From JAMXLO01 sp963812075 (GTDB lineage: Bacteria > Pseudomonadota > Alphaproteobacteria > Acetobacterales > Acetobacteraceae), in the NCBI GenBank assembly GCA_963812075.1, contig CAWETN010000002.1:221358-285357 (forward strand): a DNA stretch of 64,000 bases, written 5' to 3'. Of the stretch, positions 1-8,619 are shown in pieces. The notes below the pieces were generated by a model that was given only the letters and a program-made list of their open reading frames with translations, made no database searches and was not told the origin of the DNA. A program made the position numbers and the translations under genes. How positions within the stretch are numbered: the stretch's first letter is position 1; each line of letters starts with the position of its first letter.

Positions 1-215
1 TCGTGCTGCTCGACCAGAAGCGCGCTGTCGCCGCCCTGCCCAAACTACTCGGCGCTGATGCTGCGGAACGCGGCATGGCATTGGATGTGCTGCACAAGGT
101 TCTCGCGGCGCGTGGCGACCTGTCCGAGGAAGGCAAGCGCCGGCTGGCCGAGATCGAGCGACTATTCGCGGCGCGGCCGGCGAAATCCAGGGCGGCGGAG
201 GACGCGCATGCCTGA
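1..215 (+). CDS. C-terminal end of a probable DUF3141-family protein (partial)
   Basis: The reading frame is open from the left edge to the TGA at 213-215, so only about the last 70 residues are present. The tail is helical and charged, ending in a run of Ala/Arg/Glu residues, with no motif that identifies it alone. The DUF3141 call rests mainly on context: DUF3141 proteins, large alpha/beta-hydrolase-like proteins of unknown role, commonly precede a phosphotransacetylase-like gene and fabI in Proteobacteria, and both follow here. The stop overlaps the next start (ATG at 208) by 8 bases, which implies one transcript and translational coupling. A PHA-synthase-like protein is an alternative. 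Confidence 0.5.
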   Translation, partial: VLLDQKRAVAALPKLLGADAAERGMALDVLHKVLAARGDLSEEGKRRLAEIERLFAARPAKSRAAEDAHA

Positions 216-1170
216 GGCCGGCGGACATCCGGACGGGCGGCCCAGCAAGTATGCACGTCTGATCAACGCGGCGCAGGCCGAGGCGGTCATCAAGGTGGCG
301 GTGGCGCACCCATGTGACGACGTCTCGCTGCACGGTGCCATCGAGGGAGCACGCCTCCGCCTGATCGAGCCTATCCTGGTCGGCCCGGTAGCGCGCATCA
401 GAACCGTCGCAAGCCAGGCCGGGCTCGACCTCGGCGGCCTGGAGATCGTCGATGCGGAACACAGCCACGCCTCGGCCACCAAGGCGGTCGAGCTGGTGAC
501 GACCGGGCGGGTCGAGGCGCTGATGAAGGGCAGCCTGCACACTGACGAACTGATGGGCGCCGTCGTGTCGCGGCAGGCCGGCATCCGCACGGCGCGACGC
601 ATCAGTCACTGCTTCGTAATGGATGTGCCGAAGCATCCGACGGCACTCATCATCACCGATGCCGCGGTCAACATCGCGCCGACGCTGGATGACAAGGTCG
701 ACATCGTGCAGAACGCGATCGACCTCGCGCACGCTCTGGGGCTCGAGCCGGTGCGGGTGGCGATCCTGAGCGCGATGGAGACGGTGAACGCCAAGGTGCC
801 GTCGACCATCGAGGCCGCAGCGCTGTGCAAGATGGCCGATCGCGGCCAGATCACCGGGGCGCTGCTGGACGGCCCGCTGGCGCTCGACAACGCGATCAGC
901 CCCGAGGCGGCGGCGATCAAGCGGATCGCCTCGCCGGTGGCCGGACGCGCCAACGTGCTGGTGGTTCCCGACCTCGAAGCCGGCAACATGCTGGCGAAGA
1001 GTTTGTCGTTCCTGGCGCATGCCGACGCTGCCGGGATCGTACTCGGCGCGCGCGTGCCGATCATCCTGACCAGCCGCGCCGATACCCTGCTCACGCGGCT
1101 GGCCTCGTGTGCGGTGGCCGTGCTCGTCGCCGCGGCGCGACGCAAATCGGCAGCCGCGGCCATCAGCTGA
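208..1170 (+). CDS. phosphate acetyl/butyryltransferase family protein
   Basis: A 320-residue protein of the PTA/PTB fold, which exchanges CoA and phosphate on short acyl groups in the cytoplasm. The body reads as the family from about residue 20 (a conserved VAHPCDD segment) through the central LMKG and the C-terminal LVVPDLEAGNM segment that belongs to the active-site region. Many alphaproteobacterial relatives are fused to a MaoC-type hydratase domain; this one lacks it and is a stand-alone transferase. The ATG at 208 was preferred to earlier in-frame starts because those run through the upstream gene. No acetate or propionate kinase gene follows, although one is often the neighbour; fabI comes next, 11 bases downstream. 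Confidence 0.85.
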   Translation: MPEAGGHPDGRPSKYARLINAAQAEAVIKVAVAHPCDDVSLHGAIEGARLRLIEPILVGPVARIRTVASQAGLDLGGLEIVDAEHSHASATKAVELVTTGRVEALMKGSLHTDELMGAVVSRQAGIRTARRISHCFVMDVPKHPTALIITDAAVNIAPTLDDKVDIVQNAIDLAHALGLEPVRVAILSAMETVNAKVPSTIEAAALCKMADRGQITGALLDGPLALDNAISPEAAAIKRIASPVAGRANVLVVPDLEAGNMLAKSLSFLAHADAAGIVLGARVPIILTSRADTLLTRLASCAVAVLVAAARRKSAAAAIS

Positions 1171-1181
1171 AGGACCGGACG

Positions 1182-1964
1182 ATGAGCGATGCACACATCA
1201 GACCCGTGCTGTCGGGCCAGAAGGCGCTGGTCATCGGCGTGGCGAACGATCAGTCGATCGCCTATGGCTGCGCCAAGGCGTTCCACACCGTCGGCGCGGA
1301 GCTGGCGATCACCTGGCTGAACGAGCGCGCCCGGCCCTATGTCGAGCCGCTGGCGCAGCAGCTTCAGGCGCCGATCACCGGCGCGCTGGATGTGTCCGTC
1401 CCGGGCCAGCTGGAGGCACTGTTCGGTCGAATACGCACGGAGTGGGGGCGGCTGGACATCCTGGTGCACTCGATCGCCTTTGCACCGCGGGAAGACCTGC
1501 AGGGCGGGCTGCTGAACTGCTCGGCCGAGGGCTTCGCGAAGGCAATGGACGTGTCCTGCCACTCGTTCATCCGCATGGCGAAACTTGCCGCGCCGCTGAT
1601 GACGCAAGGCGGCACCATGTTCGCGATGAGCTACTACGGCGCCAACCGGGTGGTGGCGAACTACAACGTGATGGGGCCGGTGAAGGCGGCGCTGGAGGCG
1701 GCCTGCCGCTACCTCGCCTATGAACTCGGGCCGCAGGGCATCCGCGTGCACGCCATCTCGCCCGGTCCGCTGAAGACGCGCGCCGCGTCGGGACTGAAGG
1801 ACTTCGAGCACCTGCTCAACGAGGCGGCGCAGAAGGCGCCGCTGGGCGAGCTTGTCGACATCATGGACGTGGGGTTCGCCTGCGCCTACCTGGCGACCTC
1901 GCTCGCGCGGCGGATCACCGGCGGCACAGTCTACGTGGACGGCGGCGCCAACATCGTCGCCTGA
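1182..1964 (+). CDS. fabI: enoyl-[acyl-carrier-protein] reductase FabI
   Basis: A 260-residue short-chain dehydrogenase-fold enoyl-ACP reductase, which performs the last reductive step of each fatty acid elongation cycle with NADH. The N-terminal nucleotide loop has the FabI form (GVANDQSIAYG) rather than the classic SDR glycine motif. Tyr151, Tyr161 and Lys168 keep the spacing of E. coli FabI Tyr146/Tyr156/Lys163. The length is normal. It lies 11 bases after the phosphotransacetylase-like gene and is probably cotranscribed with it. Its end overlaps the end of the convergent monooxygenase gene by 34 bases. Alphaproteobacteria often carry two FabI-type genes, so whether this is the essential copy cannot be told here. 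Confidence 0.92.
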   Translation: MSDAHIRPVLSGQKALVIGVANDQSIAYGCAKAFHTVGAELAITWLNERARPYVEPLAQQLQAPITGALDVSVPGQLEALFGRIRTEWGRLDILVHSIAFAPREDLQGGLLNCSAEGFAKAMDVSCHSFIRMAKLAAPLMTQGGTMFAMSYYGANRVVANYNVMGPVKAALEAACRYLAYELGPQGIRVHAISPGPLKTRAASGLKDFEHLLNEAAQKAPLGELVDIMDVGFACAYLATSLARRITGGTVYVDGGANIVA

Positions 1965-3109
1965 GCGTCATTCGCGCCCAGCGCCCACTTCCCCCACGCG
2001 CCCATCGCCGCCTGACGGCTGGCGACGTTGTGGGTGAGCACCGTCAGCAGATCGCGCCGGATCGATGCCAGCGCGTCGGCGTCGTAGACCGAGCGGGCGC
2101 CGCACAGCTCGACCAGCTGCTCCACGGCCCAGCGCACCTGGTGCTGGGCGTAGGTCATGTCGCGCCGCGCCCGCGTCGCGCACTCGGGCGGGATCGGTTC
2201 ACTCTGCTCCACCAGCGCCTCGGCCGTCGCGCGTCCGCTGCGCATGATCAGGGTCGCCGCATCGATCGCGGCGGCAGCCTCGGCCACGGTCATCTGCACG
2301 AACTCGCTCGCCGCCAACCGCGCCACACCGCGCGACACGCGATCACGCAGGCCGGCCAGGGCGACCGCCAGCGCACGATTGCCCAGTGCGATTGCGACCG
2401 GCGGCAGCGAGTAGTTCACCAGCAGGCCGCGCGGCGCGCGCACCAGCGGATAGTCCGGATGCGCCTGCACGCCGGGCGCGGTGCCGGCAAGCAGTTCGCT
2501 CAGCAACACGCAGCGATGCTCTGGCACGAATACGTCGCGCAGGCGCAGCGTCCGGCTGCCGGTGCCGGCGAGACCCAGCACGTGCCAGTCGTCGACGATC
2601 TCGATGTCGGTGAACGGCACCAGCAGATAGCCGATGCCGGCGGGATCGCCGGCGGCGCCCAGGAATGCGCCGATGATCGCCCAGCGCGCGTGCGTGCTGC
2701 CGCTGGAGAACGGGAAGTCGCCGCTCAGCCGCCACCCGCCGCCGATGCGCTCCGCCACGGTGCGCGGTGCCAGCGACGAAGACGCGACCGCCCCGGGATC
2801 TTCGCCCCAGACGTCGATCTGCGCCTGCAGCGGGTACGACGCGAGCAGCCACTGGTGCTCGCCCAACACCGCATAGACCCAGCCGCTCGAGGCGCAGCCC
2901 TCGGTCAGGATCTCCACGATGTGCGAGAACAGCGAGAAGCGGAGCTGCAATCCGCCGAACCGGCGTGGCTGGATGATGCGCAGGATGCCGGTGCGGCGGA
3001 AATCGGCAATCGTCTCCGGCGGCACGTCGCGGCGGGCGTTGGTCGCCGTGGCGCGTTCCGCGAGCACGGGGACCAGTGCGCGTGCCTGGTCCAGCAGCGC
3101 CTGTTCCAT
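1931..3109 (-). CDS. acyl-CoA dehydrogenase-fold flavin-dependent monooxygenase (HsaA/HpaB-like)
   Basis: A 392-residue protein with the acyl-CoA dehydrogenase fold of two-component flavin monooxygenases. It has an N-terminal helical part with FGGLQL, a middle beta domain (residues about 120-215, with GSTHARWAI and LGLAGTGS) and a C-terminal four-helix bundle. The GTGS and WHVLGL segments resemble HsaA and related hydroxylases that use reduced flavin from a separate reductase. No flavin reductase gene is nearby, so the substrate is unknown. The start codon overlaps the stop of the upstream tartrate dehydrogenase by one base, so the two genes are translationally coupled. A true acyl-CoA dehydrogenase is less likely because the usual C-terminal YEGT segment is absent. 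Confidence 0.75.
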   Translation of the reverse strand: MEQALLDQARALVPVLAERATATNARRDVPPETIADFRRTGILRIIQPRRFGGLQLRFSLFSHIVEILTEGCASSGWVYAVLGEHQWLLASYPLQAQIDVWGEDPGAVASSSLAPRTVAERIGGGWRLSGDFPFSSGSTHARWAIIGAFLGAAGDPAGIGYLLVPFTDIEIVDDWHVLGLAGTGSRTLRLRDVFVPEHRCVLLSELLAGTAPGVQAHPDYPLVRAPRGLLVNYSLPPVAIALGNRALAVALAGLRDRVSRGVARLAASEFVQMTVAEAAAAIDAATLIMRSGRATAEALVEQSEPIPPECATRARRDMTYAQHQVRWAVEQLVELCGARSVYDADALASIRRDLLTVLTHNVASRQAAMGAWGKWALGANDAQATMLAPPST

Positions 3110-4185
3110 CAGCGGTTGATGCCGCGCACCGCCTCACACACTGCCCGGGTCACCTCCGCGGTCGTCGCCTTGCCGCCGAGGTCGGGTGTCATGACGCCGG
3201 CGGCGCAGACCTGCTCCACCGCGCGCATCAGCAGGTCGGCGGCCGGCTTCTCGCCGAGATGCTCCAGCATCATCGCGCCGGTCCAGAAGCTCGCCACCGG
3301 ATTGGCGATCCCCTTGCCGGTGATGTCGAACGCCGAGCCATGGATCGGCTCGAACATCGATGGGCTGCGCCGCTCCGGATCGACATTGCCGGTCGGCGCG
3401 ATGCCGAGTGATCCCGCGAGTGCCGCGGCGAGATCGGACAGGATGTCGGCGTGCAGGTTGGTCGCCACCACGGTGTCGATGGTCTGCGGCTTGCGCACCA
3501 TGCGCATGGTCATCGCGTCGACCAGCTCCTTGTCCCAGGTCACGTCGGGATAGTCGTGCGACACCAGGGCGGCGATCTCGTCCCAGAACACCATGCCGTG
3601 GCGCTGCGCGTTCGACTTGGTGACCACCGTCAGCAGCTTGCGCGGGCGCGAGCGCGCAATGTCGAAGGCGAAGCGCATGATCCGCTCGACGCCGCGGCGG
3701 GTGAAGATCGCGGTCTCGGTGGCGACCTCCTCGGGCAGGCCGCGATGCACGCGCCCGCCGTGGCCCGAATACTCGCCTTCGCTGTTCTCGCGCACGATCA
3801 CCCAGTCGAGGTCGCCCGGCCCGACGTCGCGCAGCGGCGAGGTGATGCCGGGCAGGATGCGCGTCGGGCGAACGTTGGCGTACTGGTCGAGGCCCTGGCA
3901 GATCGGCAGCCGCAAGCCCCACAGCGTGACGTGGTCGGGGATGTTCGGGTCGCCGACCGCACCGAAATAGATCGCGTCCGCAGTGCGCAGCCAGGCGAGC
4001 GCATCGGCCGGCATGAACTGGCCGTGTTTGCGATAACGATCGGAGCCCCAGTCGTAGTGATCGACGATCAGGCTGAAGTCGCCGTCGCGCGCCGCTACGG
4101 CGTCCAGCACCTCAAGGCCGGCGCTGATGACCTCGGGGCCGATGCCGTCGGCCGGAATCGAGGCGATGCGGTGCTGACGGGCCAT
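3109..4185 (-). CDS. tartrate/isopropylmalate-type decarboxylating dehydrogenase
   Basis: A 358-residue member of the isocitrate/isopropylmalate dehydrogenase family, closest in style to tartrate dehydrogenase/decarboxylase, an NAD-dependent enzyme needing Mn/Mg. Visible signatures are IPADGIGPEV at the N-terminus, VRENSEGEYSGHGG in the substrate region, TKSNAQRHGM, the metal-binding NLHADILSDLAAALAGSLG block and EPIHGSAFDITGKG near the C-terminus. The ATG at 4185 gives the normal family length; the longer open frame upstream lacks homology style. It is the first gene of a two-gene unit with the monooxygenase. Isopropylmalate dehydrogenase is unlikely because there are no leucine genes around it. 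Confidence 0.85.
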   Translation of the reverse strand: MARQHRIASIPADGIGPEVISAGLEVLDAVAARDGDFSLIVDHYDWGSDRYRKHGQFMPADALAWLRTADAIYFGAVGDPNIPDHVTLWGLRLPICQGLDQYANVRPTRILPGITSPLRDVGPGDLDWVIVRENSEGEYSGHGGRVHRGLPEEVATETAIFTRRGVERIMRFAFDIARSRPRKLLTVVTKSNAQRHGMVFWDEIAALVSHDYPDVTWDKELVDAMTMRMVRKPQTIDTVVATNLHADILSDLAAALAGSLGIAPTGNVDPERRSPSMFEPIHGSAFDITGKGIANPVASFWTGAMMLEHLGEKPAADLLMRAVEQVCAAGVMTPDLGGKATTAEVTRAVCEAVRGINR

Positions 4186-4487
4186 GGGTCGTTCCTGCGC
4201 GGAAGTGCAGTCGATTTGATAGCGCGCAGTGGACGTGTTCTCCAAATCTTGACGTAGAACTCCGGCATCGCCGCAGGTGGCGCCTGCTCGCGACACACCC
4301 GTCGCCAAACGGTACGGCGGTGCGGCATGCGACGGCCGTGTGCGCGACACGCGATGGGGAGCTGGAAGTGCGGCTGCGACCGGGTGCATGCCGGCACTCG
4401 TCAATAGGGCGTGAGTTGCTGCGCCGACCTCTGCGGATGCCGGAAAGCGCCATTGCTGCGCCACATGTTCCCCGGCAAATCGGCTCA
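4186..4487. other. divergent intergenic region
   Basis: A 302-base gap separates the divergent tartrate dehydrogenase and histidine kinase genes and must hold both promoters unless the kinase starts further upstream (its frame is open from 4320). A TTGACG box at 4249-4254 resembles a -35 element on the + strand, but no convincing -10 box follows at normal spacing. No hairpin, repeat or small gene was recognised here. Confidence 0.4.
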
Positions 4488-7400
4488 ATGAGCGATCGGC
4501 AAGAAGAAACGTCTGCGGCCGGATCGGCTTTCATGGCAGCGGGGGGGGAAATGGCCTCGCTGATCGGTTCGCGCGACTGGTCGGCCACCCCGTTGGGCGC
4601 GCAGCATAGCTGGCCGCAGAGCCTGCGGACGGTCCTGCGCATCCTGGTCACGTCGCGCTATGCGATGTGGCTCGGCTGGGGTTCGGACCTTACATTCTTC
4701 TACAACGACGCCTATGCCGCGATGACCTTGGGCGCCAAGCATCCCTGGGCATTGGGGCGGCCGGCGTCCGAGGTATGGGCGGAGATCTGGCGCGACCTGC
4801 ATCCCCGCACCGAGACGGTGATGCGGACCGGGAAGGCTACCTGGGACGAAGGCCTGCTGCTGTTCCTGGAACGGAATGGCTACCCCGAGGAGACCTACCA
4901 TACATTTTCCTATAGCCCGCTCCCGGACGATACGGGGGCGATCGGCGGCATGCTGTGCGTGGTCACCGAGGACACCGAGCGGGTGATCGGCGAGCGCCGG
5001 CTGGCAACGCTGCGTGAACTCGCCGCCCTGCTGGCCGCGGTGCGCAGCGAGCCCGAGGTACTCGGCGCCATCGAACGTGGGCTCATCGCGAACCAGCACG
5101 ACCTTCCGTTCAGCTTGCTATGGCTGTTCGACGCCGACCGAAAGCGGGCGCGGCTGGCCTCGGCGTCCGGCATCGAGCGCCACCATCCCCTGGCGAGGGC
5201 AGAGATAGATCTGGCCGCCGTACCGCCCGACCACCCGGCGGCGCAGATCATGGCGGGCGCCTCCCACGTCGCCGTCGAGGACATGGCACTGTTTGTGCCC
5301 CTGCCGTCGGGGGCGTGGGATCGGCCGCCGCACCGCGCCCTCGCCGTGCCGGTCGTGCAGCAGGGCCAGGCGATGCCGGCCGGCATGCTGTTCGCCGCTC
5401 TCAACCCATTCCAGCCGCTGTCGGAGAGCTACTCGGGCTTCATCGATCTGGTCGCGGCGCAGATCGCCTCGGGCCTCGCCAGTGCCCGGGCCTACGAGGC
5501 CGAGCGACAGCGGGCCGAAGCGCTGGTGGAAATCGATCGGGCAAAAACCGCCTTCTTCGCCAATGTCAGCCATGAGTTCCGCACACCGCTCACGCTGATG
5601 CTGGGTCCGCTCGAGGAGGAGATGGCCAGTCATCCCGCGGGTTCCGCCGGGCGGCTCGACATGGTGCATCGCAACGGGCTGCGGCTGCTACGGCTCGTCA
5701 ACACGCTGCTCGACTTCTCACGCATCGAGGCCGGGCGCGTTCGCGCCGCATTCCGCCCGACCGACCTCGGCATCTATACAGCGGAACTCGCCAGCAACTT
5801 CCGCTCGGCCTGCGAGCGCGCCGGACTTGAACTGACGGTCGACTGCCCCTCCTCGGCGCAGCCGGTTTATGTCGATGCCGATATGTGGGAGCGCGTGGTG
5901 CTGAACCTCGTCTCCAACGCATTCAAGTACACGCTCACCGGCGGCATAGCGGTGCGGGTCCAGTTGGCGGGGGCGCGCGCGGAACTGACTGTCGCCGATA
6001 CCGGCGTCGGCATTCCCGCCCACGAACTGCCGCGGATCTTCGACCGTTTCCATCGCATCGAAGGCCAGGGCGGCCGGACCATGGAGGGCACCGGCATCGG
6101 CCTTGCGCTGGTCGGCGAACTGGTGCGCCTGCACGGTGGAACCATCGACGTGCAGAGCGATGTGGGCATCGGCACCAAGGTGCGTGTCACCTTGCAGCTG
6201 GGCGATGGGCACCTGCCGGCGGACCAGGTATCGCAGGACCGGGGACGCACGAGTCCTGATGGCGGTGCGGCGGCGTCGTTCGTGGCCGAGGCGCTACGCT
6301 GGCTGCCGCTGTCCGATCGGCCGACCGAGGCCGACGGCATCCTGGAAACGGCATCCGCGCTGTCAGCGCTCCAGGACCCGGCGGCCGATCTCGCGGAGCG
6401 GCCGTATGTGCTGCTGGCCGACGATAATGCCGACATGCGCGACTATGTGGCGCGCCTGCTCGGCGGCCAGTACGAAGTGGACGTCGCCGAAGATGGCGAG
6501 GCCGCGCTGGCGGCGATGCGGCGCCGCCGTCCCGATCTTGTACTGACCGACGTGATGATGCCGCGGCTGGACGGCTTCGGCCTGCTCACCGCCATGCGGA
6601 AGGATGGAGCCCTGCGCGATCTGCCGGTCATCATGCTCTCGGCGCGCGCCGGCGACGAGGCGCAGGTCGACGGGCTCGAAGCTGGCGCGGACGACTACCT
6701 GGTGAAGCCGTTCGCGGCGCGCGAGCTGCTGGCGCGCGTGCGATCCACCCTTCAGCTCGCACAGATTCGCCGCGAGGCGGCCGACCAAGTACGCGAGGAG
6801 GCGCGGCGGCTGGAGCTGCTCAACCGCACCGGCAACATGATCGCGGCGCAGCTCGATCTCGAGCCGCTGGTACAGGCGGTGACGGATGCCGCGGTGGACC
6901 TGACGAGGGCGGAGTTCGGCGCATTCTTCTACAACGTGCTCGACGAGACCGGTGAGTCCTACACCCTCTATTCGCTGTCGGGTGCGTCGCGCGACTCGTT
7001 CGCCGGGTTCCCGATGCCGCGCAACACCAAGGTGTTCGATCCGACATTCCGCGGCGAGGGCATCGTCCGCTCCGACGACATCACGCTCGATCCGCGCTAC
7101 GGGCACAATCCACCGCATTACGGTAAGCCGCGCGGCCATCTGCCGGTGCGCAGCTACCTCGCCGCACCGGTCGTGTCGCGCTCGGGTGAGGTGCTTGGCG
7201 GGCTGTTCTTCGGCCACTCGCAGGTCGCCGTATTCGGCCAGCGTGAGGAGCTCATCGCCGGCGGCATCGCGGCGCAGGCGGCGACCGCCATCGACAATGC
7301 GCGGCTGTACCGCACCAGCCTGCAGGCTCAGGAGAGCCTTCGGGCGCTCAACGAGACGCTCGAGCAGCGCGTGGCCGACGAGATCGCCGAACGCATGCAG

Positions 7401-8570
7401 ACCGAGGAGGCGCTGCGGCAAGCGCAGAAGATGGAGGCTGTTGGCCAGCTTACCGGTGGCGTCGCGCACGACTTCAATAACCTGCTGACCGCGATTCTGG
7501 GCGGTGCCGATACGCTGCAGCGCGTTCTGCAGATCGCCGACGGCGCGGCCGGCGAGCGCGCCGGCCGCGCACTCCGCATGGTGCAGGAAGGCGCCAACCG
7601 CGCGGCGGTGCTGACGCAGCGGCTGCTCGCCTTTGCGCGGCGCCAGGCGCTCGATCCGCGCCCGATCCACGCGAACCGCCTGGTGGCGGGGATGTCGGAG
7701 CTGCTCCGGCGCACGCTGGGCGAGGCGGTGCAGATCGAGACGGTACTGGCCGGCGGGCTGTGGCGGACGATGGCCGATCCCAATCAGCTCGAGAGCGCGC
7801 TGCTCAATCTCGCGGTGAACGCGCGCGACGCGATGCCTGGCGGCGGACGCCTGACGATCGAGACCGCCAACAGCTATCTCGACGAGTCCTACGTGGCACT
7901 GCATCAGGAGGTACAGCCGGGCCAGTACGTGATGATTGCCGTGTCCGATACCGGCGAGGGCATGACACAGGAGACGATCCAGCGGGCGTTCGAGCCGTTC
8001 TTCACCACCAAGGACATCGGACAAGGCACCGGCCTGGGGCTCAGCCAGGTCTACGGCTTCATCAAGCAGTCCCTTGGACACATTAAGATCTACAGCGAGC
8101 TGCATCACGGCACGGTGGTGAAACTCTATCTGCCGCGGCTGCTGGGCGATTCGGTGGCCGCCGAGGACCGCGATGCCGAGCCGGAGTCACCGATCAGCGG
8201 CGCCGGCGAACTCATCCTGGCGGTGGAGGACGATGACGCGGTGCGCGCTTACAGCATAGAGACGCTGCGCGAACTGGGCTATCGCGTGATCGCGGCGCGC
8301 AACGGAGCAGAGGGCCTCGCGCAGCTGGTACGCCATCCCGACATCCGCCTGCTGTTCACCGACGTTGGGCTGCCAGGCGGGATGACCGGACGCCAGCTTG
8401 CCGACCGGGCGCGGGCGCTGCGGCCCGGCCTCCTGATCCTGTTCACGACCGGCTACGCGCGCAACGCAATCGTGCACGGCGGGATCCTGGATCACGACAC
8501 GCATCTGTTGCCGAAGCCGTTCACGCATGGAGCGCTGGCAGGGAAGATCCGAGCGCTGCTGGACAACTGA
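4488..8570 (+). CDS. double hybrid sensor histidine kinase (PAS-GAF-HK-REC-GAF-HK-REC)
   Basis: A 1360-residue soluble hybrid kinase. Domains in order: a PAS-like sensor (about 30-160), GAF (165-335), dimerisation domain with FFANVSHEFRTPL and phospho-acceptor His362, HATPase (about 465-585, DTGVGIP and GTGIGLAL), receiver with DD motif and Asp688 in LTDVMMP, second GAF (about 785-945), a second dimerisation domain of the GGVAHDFNNLL type with His994, a second HATPase (DTGEGM, GTGLGLSQV) and a final receiver with Asp1292 (TDVGLPGG). No membrane segment is seen, so sensing is cytoplasmic. The ATG at 4488 was chosen; upstream codons are in frame but lack domain character. No partner response regulator with a DNA-binding domain is adjacent. 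Confidence 0.9.
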   Translation: MSDRQEETSAAGSAFMAAGGEMASLIGSRDWSATPLGAQHSWPQSLRTVLRILVTSRYAMWLGWGSDLTFFYNDAYAAMTLGAKHPWALGRPASEVWAEIWRDLHPRTETVMRTGKATWDEGLLLFLERNGYPEETYHTFSYSPLPDDTGAIGGMLCVVTEDTERVIGERRLATLRELAALLAAVRSEPEVLGAIERGLIANQHDLPFSLLWLFDADRKRARLASASGIERHHPLARAEIDLAAVPPDHPAAQIMAGASHVAVEDMALFVPLPSGAWDRPPHRALAVPVVQQGQAMPAGMLFAALNPFQPLSESYSGFIDLVAAQIASGLASARAYEAERQRAEALVEIDRAKTAFFANVSHEFRTPLTLMLGPLEEEMASHPAGSAGRLDMVHRNGLRLLRLVNTLLDFSRIEAGRVRAAFRPTDLGIYTAELASNFRSACERAGLELTVDCPSSAQPVYVDADMWERVVLNLVSNAFKYTLTGGIAVRVQLAGARAELTVADTGVGIPAHELPRIFDRFHRIEGQGGRTMEGTGIGLALVGELVRLHGGTIDVQSDVGIGTKVRVTLQLGDGHLPADQVSQDRGRTSPDGGAAASFVAEALRWLPLSDRPTEADGILETASALSALQDPAADLAERPYVLLADDNADMRDYVARLLGGQYEVDVAEDGEAALAAMRRRRPDLVLTDVMMPRLDGFGLLTAMRKDGALRDLPVIMLSARAGDEAQVDGLEAGADDYLVKPFAARELLARVRSTLQLAQIRREAADQVREEARRLELLNRTGNMIAAQLDLEPLVQAVTDAAVDLTRAEFGAFFYNVLDETGESYTLYSLSGASRDSFAGFPMPRNTKVFDPTFRGEGIVRSDDITLDPRYGHNPPHYGKPRGHLPVRSYLAAPVVSRSGEVLGGLFFGHSQVAVFGQREELIAGGIAAQAATAIDNARLYRTSLQAQESLRALNETLEQRVADEIAERMQTEEALRQAQKMEAVGQLTGGVAHDFNNLLTAILGGADTLQRVLQIADGAAGERAGRALRMVQEGANRAAVLTQRLLAFARRQALDPRPIHANRLVAGMSELLRRTLGEAVQIETVLAGGLWRTMADPNQLESALLNLAVNARDAMPGGGRLTIETANSYLDESYVALHQEVQPGQYVMIAVSDTGEGMTQETIQRAFEPFFTTKDIGQGTGLGLSQVYGFIKQSLGHIKIYSELHHGTVVKLYLPRLLGDSVAAEDRDAEPESPISGAGELILAVEDDDAVRAYSIETLRELGYRVIAARNGAEGLAQLVRHPDIRLLFTDVGLPGGMTGRQLADRARALRPGLLILFTTGYARNAIVHGGILDHDTHLLPKPFTHGALAGKIRALLDN

Positions 8571-8619
8571 ATAGGCCCATTCGAGAGCGGCCCGACAACG
8601 CTCAGAGAGCAGACAGGTC

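Noticed and set aside
4249..4254. TTGACG box as a promoter for the histidine kinase
   Set aside because: No -10 element at normal spacing; left as a possibility only.
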